From assembly GCA_030847615.1 (NCBI GenBank), contig JAUMIR010000003.1, positions 281,598,265 through 281,662,264 of the forward strand: DNA of 64,000 nucleotides, written 5' to 3'. Source of the stretch: Gambelia wislizenii. Taxonomy: Eukaryota; Chordata; Lepidosauria; Squamata; Crotaphytidae. Every line of letters starts with the position of its first letter. Position 1 is the first letter of the stretch. A program made the translations under genes and the position numbers. Shown in pieces: positions 55,657-64,000 of the stretch. The notes beneath the pieces are model-generated. The model was not told where the DNA came from, made no database searches, and was given only the letters and a program-made list of their open reading frames with translations.

Positions 55657-57372
55657 ATGGGGGAGGGAGACAGTATTCTGGAAGGCAAAAGGGCTGGAGA
55701 AAATAGTCAAACTGTCACAGAGGGAACAAGGCAAACAGCGCAAGGACACAACAGTGGGAGGCAAAAAAACTTGCACAGGCAGCAAGTAAAGGGAACTCAT
55801 GGTCTCAGATGTCTCTACACTAATGCACAGAGCATGGGAAATAAGCAAGATGAATTTGAACTCCTCGCACTACAAAACAAATATGATATAATAGGCATTA
55901 CTGAAACCTGGTGGGACGAGTCTCATGATTGGAATGGAGGAATAGAGGGGTATAATCTTTATAGGAGAAACAGGCCAAACAGGAAAGGAGGAGGAATAGC
56001 ATTATATGTCAGGGATATTTACACCAGTGAAGTGATCCACGACATCAGTACTGGAAGCCAGGTGGAGAGCATCTGGATAAAAATTAAAGGGGAGGGAAAC
56101 AACAGGGATGTTATTGTGGGACTCTACTACAGACCCCCAAGTCAGATGGAGGAATTGGATGATGCCTTTCTAGAACAGATGAACACACATGCAGAAAGGA
56201 GAGATGTAGTAGTGATGGGTGACTTCAACTATCCTGATATTTGCTGGCAATCTAACTCAGCCAAAACTACAAGGTCTAGCAAATTCCTTACATGCCTGGA
56301 AGACAATTTCATGGTCCAAAAGGTGGAAGAGGCAACAAGGGGGTCAGCTATTTTAGATCTGATCCTAACCAACAGAGATGACCTGGTTAATGGGGTGCAA
56401 GTGGTGGGATCCTTAGGTGAGAGTGATCATGTTCTCCTGGAGTTTGTTATACAATGGAAAGGAGAAGCCAGGCATAGTCAGACACGCATTCTTGACTTTA
56501 GGAGAACTGATTTCAATAAACTCAGGGAAATACTGGGGATGATCCCATGGTCAGGAATACTAAAAGAGAAGAGACCTCAAGACGGATGGGACTTTCTCAA
56601 AAAGGAGATACTGAAGGCACAATTTCAAACAGTACCATTGAGGAAGAAAAATGGGAGGTGTCTCAAGAAACCAGGATGGATGACTAAAGAACTTTAAATG
56701 GAGCTAAGTTTTAAACGGAACATGTATAGGAAATGGAAAGGGGGGGAAATCACCAAAGAAGAATTCAAACAGATAGCGAACACGTGTAGGAGTAAAGTCA
56801 GAAAAGCTAAAGCGCAGAATGAGCTCAGGCTTGCTAGGGAGGTTAAGAACAATAAAAAGGGTTTTTTTGGGTATGTCCGCAGCAAAAGGAGGAAGAAGGA
56901 AATGATAGGGCCACTACGTGGAGAAGATGGCAAAATGCTAACAGGGGACAGAGAAAAGGCAGAATTACTCAACACCTTCTTTGCCTCAGTGTTTTCAGAA
57001 AAGGAAAAGGAGGACCAACCTGAGGATAATGGAACAGAGGACACAATAGGGGAAATCCAGCTCAAAATAAGTAAAGAGGTAGTACAGGAATACCTTCTTA
57101 ATCTAAATGAATTTAAATCTCCAGGACCAGATGAACTACATCCAAGAGTATTAAAAGAGCTGGCAAATATAATCTCAGAGCCATTGGCAATAATATTTGA
57201 GAACTCCTGGAGAACAGGAGAAGTCCCAGCAGACTGGAGGAGGGCAAACGTAGTTCCCATCTTCAAAAAGGGGAAAAAAGAGGATCCCAACAATTATCGT
57301 CCAGTTAGTCTGACATCAATACCAGGGAAGATTCTAGAGCAGATCATTAAACAGAGAGTCTGTGAACATTAG
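55657..57372 (+). pseudogene. CR1 endonuclease and N-terminal RT part
   Basis: One reading frame with a single TAA at 56695-56697. Endonuclease hallmarks: CLYTNAQSMGNKQDEFELL, GITETWWDESHDWNGGIEGY, VGLYYRPPSQ, VVMGDFNYPDICW, GSLGESDHVLLEF. After the stop: RKWKGGEITKEEF, FKSPGPDELHPRVLKEL, NVVPIFKKGKKEDPNNYRPV (RT block with NYRPVSL). It ends at a TAG at 57370. Confidence 0.9.
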
Positions 57373-57545
57373 AAGGTAATGCCATAATCACAAAAAGTCA
57401 ACATGGGTTTCAGAGAAACACGTCATGCCAGACTAATCTGATCTCTTTTTTTTGATAAAGTTACCAGCTTGGTAGATGAAGGGAATGCTGTGGACATCGC
57501 ATACCTTGATTTCAGTAAGGCCTTTGACAAGGTTCCCCATGCACA

Positions 57546-57779
57546 GTGGTTAAATGCCAGTACTGCAAGCCACCACGTTGCAAGTTCGATTCCAGCGGGC
57601 TCTAAGGTTCACTCAGCCTTCGGTAAATTGAGTACCCAGCTTGTGGGGGCAATTAGCTAACACACATTGGAAACTGTTTAATGCAGTGTAGATGTGTAAA
57701 TAGCTATTGCTTAAAACAATTTGTAAGCCGCTCTGATAGCCTTGTGGCTGAAGAGCGGGGTATAAATAAATAAAAAAAT
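57546..57779 (+). mobile_element. tRNA-derived SINE inside the CR1 LINE, tail shared with an L2-like LINE
   Basis: A-box-like 'cagtggttaaatgcc', B-box-like 'gcaagttcgattccag', a body, and tail 'ttgtaagccgctctgatagc...agagcggggtataaataaat'. It splits the CR1 RT between KAFDKVPH and the next phrase. It is a different family from the Sauria-type SINEs. Confidence 0.82.
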
Positions 57780-57877
57780 AAAAAAATGACATTCTTGCAA
57801 ACAAGCTTGTAAAATGTGGGCTAGACAAGTTAACTGTTCAATGGATTTGTAATTGGTTGACCGGCTGAACCCAAAGG

Positions 57878-58816
57878 GTGCTCAGCAGTGGCTCCTCTTC
57901 GTCTTGGAAAGATGTGACCAGTGGGGTGCCACAGGGTTCTCTCCTGGGCCCAGTGCTATTCAAAATCTTTATCAATGACTTGGATGAGGGAATTAGGGGC
58001 ATACTTATTAAATTTGCAGATGACACCAAATTGGGAGGAGTAGCTAATACCCTAGAGGACAGGATCAAAATTCAGAATGACCTGGATAGACTGGAGAGCT
58101 GGGCCAAAGCTAACAAAATGAAATTCAATACGGAGAAATGTAAAGTACTGCATTTAGGGCGGAAAAATGAAATGCATAAATATAGGATGGGAGAGACCTG
58201 GTTGAATGAGACTACGTGCGAAAGGGATCTAGGAGTCCTAGTAGACCACAAGTTGAACATGAGCCAACAGTGTGATGTGGCAGCTAAAAAGGCCAATGCG
58301 ATTTTGGGCTGTATCAATAGAAGTATAGTGTCTAGATCAAGGGAAGTAATAGTGCCACTCTATTCTGCCTTGGTCAGACCTCACTTAGAATACTGTGTCC
58401 AGTTCTGGGCACCACAATTCAGAAAGGATATTGACAAATTGGAGCGTGTCCAGAGAAGGGCAACTAAAATGGTGAAAGGTCTGGAAACGATGCCGTATGA
58501 GGAGAGACTTAGGGAGCTGGGTATGTTTAGCCTGGAAAAAAGATGGTTAAGAGGCGATATGATAGCCCTGTTTAAGTATTTGAAGGGGTGTCATGCTGAG
58601 GATGGAGCAAGCTTGTTTTCTGCTGCTCCAGAGACTGGAACACGGAGCAATGGGTGCAAGCTCCAGGAACAGAGATTCCACCTCAACATGAGGAGGAACT
58701 TTTTGACAGTAAGAGCTGTTCAGCAGTGGAACACACTCCCTCGGAGCGTGGTGGGGTCTCCTTCCTTGGAGGTCTTTAAACAGAGGCTGGATGGCCATCT
58801 GTCGGGGATGCTTTGA
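57878..58816 (+). pseudogene. CR1 RT C-terminal part
   Basis: A 312-codon open frame: WKDVTSGVPQGSLLGPVLF, ILIKFADDTKLGGVANT (FADD active site), [58 protein letters not shown], and closing EVFKQRLDGHLSGML with a stop. It is intact downstream of the SINE. Confidence 0.92.
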
Positions 58817-59158
58817 TCAAGATTTCCTGCGTGGCAGGGGGGTTGGACTGGATGGCCCTTGTGGTCTCTTCCAACTCTGCAATTCTATGATTCTATGATT
58901 CTATGATACCCTCAGAGACATTGAGGGAGGAGGAGGAGGGGAGACTTCTGCTGCTTCTTGCAAATTTGTGGCTGGAATAGATTGAATGGCAATGTGCAAG
59001 CCAAGCCAGCCAGGCAGGCTTTGCTTTGGCTCCTGTCCCGTGGCCACTCCACTGTGGGGAGAAGGTGAGCCAAGCAGCTCATGGACCCCTGTGAGGACAT
59101 TGTACCCCCTTGGGAGTCCGCGGAAGTTAACCACAGGTTAAGAACCACTGTTCTAGAG

Positions 59159-59554
59159 GTCTTGAAGATGACACAATGTTTCCAGAACAATTTATCTCAA
59201 AAAAGAAAAAGATTAATACTACCTCTTGTTAACTATGTCAAAATCTAAATAATTATGGTGGAATAAATACATAAATAATGATTTATTTATCTAAATAAGA
59301 TTGCTTGTGCATTCCTACTCTTTCAGGATGGATGATCCCATCCATGGTTGGTTTTATTTGTAATGTTTGCAGTAACTGAGGATCACGTGTTATATTAGTT
59401 TAGCAATGCCTTGGTCACTTTTACTTTTTGAGCTGACTGAAATTCACATCCAAAAACGTCCCCTTTACTACTTTCTTCTGTCCATCTGGACCATCTTTTT
59501 TGTGATAATAACGATAAAAATAGAACATTGATTATGCATTGGAAAATTCTGCGG
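59159..59554. other. Intergenic spacer
   Basis: AT-rich spacer between the hAT element and the next CR1 copy. Nothing is recognised. Confidence 0.5.
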
Positions 59555-60592
59555 TCAGTAATTGGTTGACTGATCGAACCCAAAGGATAGTCACCAATGG
59601 CTTCTCTTCATCCTGGAGAGAAGTGACCAGTGGGGTGCCACAGGTTTCTGTTCTGGGCCCAGTGCTATTCAACATCTTTATCAATGACTTAGATGAGGGA
59701 ATAGAGGGCATACTTATCAAGTTTGTAGATGACACCAAATTAGGAAGGGTAGCCAGAGGACAGGATCAGAATCCAAAATGACCTCAACAGATTAGAAAGC
59801 TGGGCCAAAACTAACAAAATGAATTTCAACAGGGAGAAATGTAGGATACTACACTTAGGCAGTAAAAATGAGATGCACAGATATAGGATGGGTGACACCT
59901 GGCTTGATGGCAGTACATGCGAAAGGGATCTAGGAGTCTTAGTGGACCACAAGCTGAACGTGAGTCAGCAGTGTGATGTGGCAGCTAAAAAAACCACAAT
60001 GCGATTCTAGGCTGCATTAATAGGAGTATAGTGTCTAGATCAAGGGAAGTAATGGCACTACTTTATTCTGCTTTGGTCAGACCTCACCTGGAATACTGTG
60101 TCCAGTTCTAGGCACCACAGTTCAGGAAGGATATAGAGAAGCTGGGACGTGTTCAGAGGAGGGCGACCAGGATGGTGGGAGGTCTGGAAGCCATGCCCTA
60201 TGAGGAGTGACTTAGGGAGCTGGGTATGTTTAGTCTGGAGAAGAGAAGGTTAAGAGGGGACATGATAGCCATGTTTAAATATATGAAGAGATCCTGAGGA
60301 TGGAGCAAGCCTGTTTTCTGCTGCTCTAGAGATTAGGACACGGAGCATTGGGTTCAAACTAAAGGAAAGAGATTCCACCTAAACATTAGGAAGAACTTCC
60401 TGATGATAAGAGCTGTTTGGAAGTTAACTACACTGCCTTGGAGTGTGGTGGAGTCTCCTTCTTTGGAGGTTTTTAAACAGAGGCCGAATGGCCATCTGTC
60501 GGGAATGATCTGATTGTGTATTCCTGCATGGCAGGGGTTGGGCTGTATGACCCTTGTGGTTTCTTCCAACTCTATGATTCTATGATTCAGTA
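59555..60592 (+). mobile_element. 5'-truncated CR1 LINE
   Basis: Starts in [20 protein letters not shown], continues [20 protein letters not shown] and FVDDTKLG (FADD changed to FVDD), then several shifts, and ends in ATTCTATG repeats at 60566-60592. It is dead. Confidence 0.9.
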
Positions 60593-60792
60593 AAGAAAGA
60601 AATCATTAAAACCACAATCTTTGTCCCTTGCTAGGAGGCCTTTACTTTAGATTTGGCATAAGTTGATGTGACCAACAATATTGCATAGCTAATCATTTCC
60701 TAAATCAAAGAGAAAAGGTAAACCTGAAATCTCAACCAATGACCATTTTTCTTCACACACACCCCAATTTACAATTTGCATAGTGACCACTA

Positions 60793-61032
60793 TTATTGTG
60801 TGCCTTCAAGTAATTTCTGATTTATGGTGCTCCTAGGCCGAACCTTTCATTTGGTTTTCTTAGCAGAATTTGTTCAGAAGGGGGTTGACTTTGCCTTCCT
60901 CTGAGGCTGAGAGAGTAACTTGCCCAATTTCCAGTGGACCCAGTGGGTATCCATGGCTGAGCAGGATTCAAACCCTGGTCTCCCAGTGTCCTAGTCCAAC
61001 ACTCAAACCACTACACCATGCTGACTCTCTGC
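60793..61032 (-). mobile_element. Sauria-type SINE with 9-bp target duplication, copy 6
   Basis: Reverse orientation; tail at left, head at right ('accactacaccatgctgactctc'). TGACCACTA flanks it at 60784-60792 and 61033-61041. Confidence 0.88.
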
Positions 61033-61041
61033 TGACCACTA

Positions 61042-62400
61042 GAGGAACTCATTCAGAACTGTGCTGAGAGATAAAAGAAAGCAACCTGATTTTCTCCCAT
61101 CTGTTTGGTTCAACAAATACAATAGCTGGCTTGATCTCCCAATGAAATCCAGTTTTAGGATTTTTTTAAAGCATTTGCTAATATACATCTGGAACGGATT
61201 AAGGAGCAACGTCTATCATATAGCAGGGTTAAGTCTTTTATGAGATTGAGCTTTTGCTACCAACTTTAAAAAAAAAACATGAGGGGAGTGATCTGTTATA
61301 CCAAATTGTTACCTTTAGATAACACGCTGAAGCATTGAGTAAGATATAATAATGGTACTGGAAGAGAGTACATGCTTCTCCCACTGAGGGTCAATGTGTG
61401 TTTTTTTCCCTTTCCAGTCATTACTAGTAAGGTGCTCATGGAAAAAAGAGGGAATGTGGTGATCTTATAAGCTCCCTTGATATCATTTTACAGCCATCAT
61501 TAGACTGGTTTTTAGTTTCCCAGCTTCAGCTATAAAATGTGGGAATCATTCATCATGGGTTAGTGCTTTTAGACCTGTCTATTCAAGAAAAGATAAGATA
61601 GTATCAACTTTCAAACTCTGTTAATTAAAGCTTTTAAGTACATTATGAATGAAATGTCAAGAGATGACACTCACTGGGGGGAAAGATCTGTAAGTAATGT
61701 CTTCAAGGATTCACTGTTCTTAGAAGTGAAATACTCCTTAGAAATATGAAGCCCTGTAGAAGAAAGGGACTCTTTTACAGCATGAATTATATAAAGTAAA
61801 TTCCAGCACATGGAGCATAGATGAAGATGATAAAGACAAGAGATGGAAGAAAATATTAGCATTGTGGCAAAGTAAAATATGCCAAGCTTGTTTAATTGCA
61901 AACTAAATGCAGGCTGGACTTGTTATGAGGATGGTAAACATTGGCTCTGTTTTATATCTACCTGGGGCAATTTTTGCTTTTCTGCTAAGAGCACAGACAA
62001 ATTCCTAACATTTTATGGTTGAAATGTGCAGCCAACAGAATCTTAAGATAGTTTGATAAACATAAAACCAGGTAAAATGTGGGCTGAATTTTACTGTCAC
62101 ATGCTGAATGAAATCAAGATTAGTGCTTTAGAGTGCTGGTCAACATGGAATTCTCAAGAGTGGTGTGTGTGGGGTAGTGGTAGGGAAATAAATGCAGACT
62201 TGCATGTGCAGTATGCATGTCTGACTAGACTGTCATTTCTGTGAATGTTTGACTAGACTGGATGGGTGAAGAGCAAGACATGAGCTGAACTGGTGCAAAA
62301 TGAGTCCAGGGAAAAATCCAATATAGTGGTTGAAATTGGGGCAGGCTTATTCTATGTTGTTTCAGTGGCAGAACTTGAACCAATGGGTTGGAACCACAGG
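61042..62400. other. Intergenic sequence with no recognised feature
   Basis: No exon, RNA gene or full repeat is recognised in this 1.3-kb stretch. Confidence 0.5.
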
Positions 62401-62628
62401 CAGGGCTGGTTTAAGGGCCCTGCAGCACCTGCAGCTGCAGGGACCCCTGTCATTGTGGGGGTCCCTGTTGTAACCCTTCTCCTGCAAAAAACCTTATTAG
62501 TAATAATCTAAATATCCTGTACTGTAAATATGTTAGGTTAGATTAGGTTACATTGACCTGAGATAAACATATGGGCCCCCCAAAATAAAGCGCTGCCGGG
62601 AGCCCCAAAATTCCTTAAACTGGTCCTG
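62401..62628. mobile_element. hAT MITE with perfect 8-bp target duplication
   Basis: Termini CAGGGCTGGTTTAAGG and, inverted, CAGGACCAGTTTAAGG. ACCACAGG flanks it at 62393-62400 and 62629-62636. It is 228 bp long with no coding capacity. The interior has 'gggaccccctgtcattgtgggggtcccc'-like inverted words. Confidence 0.92.
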
Positions 62629-62805
62629 ACCACAGGGGACAGACTGAGGAAGAAGACTTTCACTGACTGCCTTGGGAAATGGTGGAATGTCATGGAATGT
62701 GTTTAAGTACTTTGTTTGTCAGAGTTACTGTAGTTTGATCCTTTATTTCAGTTCCTATGTTCAGCAGTGGTGGGAACTAAATGATGGTTCAGGGTCTCTT
62801 CCAGC

Positions 62806-62875
62806 TTTAATAATAATAATAATAAAATTTATTTATACCCCGCCCCTCTGCTAAAAACAATCGGGGTGGCTTTGA
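62806..62875 (-). repeat. (AAT)n plus LINE/SINE 3' tail
   Basis: (TAA)n followed by 'tttataccccgcccctctgc' and 'tcggggtggcttt', the minus-strand tail of an L2-like element. The body is not recognisable. From 62876 to 64000 nothing is recognised except a C10(AC)n run at about 63551-63567. Confidence 0.6.
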
Positions 62876-64000
62876 CTCTAAAGACCTCTGGATTATTTAT
62901 TTATTTAGTTGTTTAAACCCTTCAGCCAAAAAAGACTCAGACTGGATATCTACAAGTTTGTTCCAGCCATTAATATAAGGTAAGCTATGAATCTTTTAAA
63001 ATGATTAAAATAATTTAATTTCCCTCTTATGTCAGCATGGCCAATTCAATCATATCATTGCTAGCCTTGAGCAAGTTGCTCTCTCAGCCTCAATTCTTAT
63101 TCTGAAAAATGGGTGTAACTTATGACCTATGTTGAAGGGGAATTGAAAGAATGGATGATATAAGCACCTTGTGTGTTAAGTGTAGAGAAGAAACACTAAC
63201 ACTACACTGCCCCAAACCAAGACAGATCAGTTATACCTCTACCAGAAATGATAGATGAGATTCAAACAAGGTTTCTAGGATGATCAAAGTGATGGAGTTG
63301 GGTTCCTCAGAAATCATTAGAAAAGACCAATATTATATAAAAGGGCAATTGCAAGGCATGGTGACCTTCACTTTTCTTGATTGGTGAGCAAGACTGTGCT
63401 TAATTCAATAGAATTCAGTAGAAGCAATTAATTAAAACATTTGACCTTTAATATCTTAGAAACCACTGTTGTTTTTATAACAGTACACTAGAGGGTGTAT
63501 GTGTACTGCAGAGGAAATTTCCCTAAAAAGTTAATGCCTGAAAACAAACTCCCCCCCCCCCACACACAAAGCACAGTCTAGAATTCTTTTTTTATTTCTG
63601 CAGTTACAGACACAAATAAATAATGAAATCAAAGACATGCATTCTAAATTTTAGAATACATGCTCTTTAATTCATTAGTCTTTCTTGACTATGAAACATC
63701 TCAAGGAGAATTAATTCTTTAGTTTTATTAAGCATGCAGAAGTCCCAGTCTCTCCCAATGAAAAATTACTTCCATTGTATAGCTCATAGAGAATAGGAAT
63801 TAATGGCCTAAACCCAATTGTTAATCTCAACACATTGAATCCATGAGAATCTGGTAAGTCAATATTTATGTTAATTTCATGGATTCAATGACCCTTACTC
63901 TAGCTGGAATTTACAATTGGATTTAGGCCCATGTCTTATATATATAAGGTCCAGAGACAGTATGTCATAGAATGTCAGCTGCTAGGAGCTACAAAAGGGA

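Larger units (their letters stand above)
55411..58909 (+). mobile_element. CR1 LINE, long copy, inside the hAT element
   Basis: It carries the ORF2 endonuclease and reverse transcriptase of a CR1 element and ends in (ATTCTATG)n at 58880-58909. The 5' end is truncated. It is broken by one in-frame stop (56695-56697), a frame loss near 57372, and a SINE insertion at 57546-57779. The left and right edges share ACCCTTAG/ACCCTCAG of the host hAT element. It is inactive. CR1 supplies its own endonuclease and RT for target-primed retrotransposition. Confidence 0.92.
55262..59150. mobile_element. hAT-like element split by a CR1 LINE
   Basis: Left terminus CAGTGGCTCTTAACCTTTTC (55262) and right terminus, inverted, CAGTGGTTCTTAACCTGTGG (59150). 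Flanked by 8-bp duplications TTCTGGAG (55254-55261) and TTCTAGAG (59151-59158), one mismatch, as hAT elements make. The two halves (55262-55410 and 58910-59150) align with the copy at 12934. Non-autonomous. Confidence 0.85.

Noticed and set aside
57546..57620. tRNA gene inside the CR1
   Set aside because: It continues into a SINE body and LINE-like tail, so it is a SINE head.
55657..58816. Active CR1 element
   Set aside because: It has an in-frame stop, a lost frame after 57372 and a SINE in the RT.
1..64000. CRISPR array or prokaryotic features
   Set aside because: Spliced vertebrate genes and eukaryotic retroelements throughout; the short tandem runs are microsatellites.

Overview
This is a vertebrate, almost certainly squamate reptile (lizard or snake), nuclear genomic window. 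Introns are long and GT-AG, there is no operon structure, and the repeat mix is typical of squamates: six tRNA-derived SINE copies ending in an (AAC)n tail like that of the BovB LINE, a BovB LINE itself, CR1 LINEs ending in (ATTCTATG)n, L2-like and L1-like LINEs, and hAT and Tigger-type (pogo/mariner) MITEs. I cannot name the species.

Two host loci are present. Left (minus strand): a tandem pair of carbonyl reductase genes of the CBR1/CBR3 type. Copy B is complete, with exons at 21957-21672, 18404-18297 and 12217-11781 that join in frame to a 276-residue short-chain dehydrogenase/reductase. Copy A has exon 1 (5023-4738) and exon 2 (2053-1946); its exon 3 must lie left of the window. Right (plus strand): SETD4, a SET-domain lysine methyltransferase, in ten coding exons from 26703 to 51000. 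Its exons join to 440 codons plus stop once a single extra T in the first coding exon is discounted. The head-to-head CBR/SETD4 layout is the one known from human chromosome 21 (SETD4 - CBR1 - CBR3), so this is conserved synteny. A GC-rich stretch at about 25.0-25.8 kb with CCAAT, GC-box and CRE-like sites is the likely SETD4 promoter.

Layout: 1-5 kb CBR copy A; 5-11.8 kb intergenic with old LINE, possible solo LTR and Tigger-like repeats; 11.8-22 kb CBR copy B, its introns holding hAT, L2-like, mariner-like and two L1 insertions; 22-26.7 kb repeat-rich intergenic and promoter; 26.7-51 kb SETD4, with introns carrying nested transposons, a BovB copy and two 5'-inverted copies of one LINE family; 51-64 kb gene-poor, dominated by CR1, hAT, Tigger and SINE copies. 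I recognise no host gene in the last 13 kb.

The most interesting points are: a 107-bp nearly identical patch between the two CBR first exons inside more diverged sequence (gene conversion signature); the SETD4 homopolymer frameshift; a (GA)n-ended LINE family with intact C-terminal ORFs and two twin-priming inversions; a 277-bp foldback element with a perfect 14-bp target duplication; a four-deep transposon nest at 33.5-37.3 kb; a hAT element split by a CR1 that is itself split by a SINE; and a SINE that shares its 3' tail with an L2-like LINE. No undescribed cellular system was found; novelty lies in the mobile elements and in the CBR duplication.
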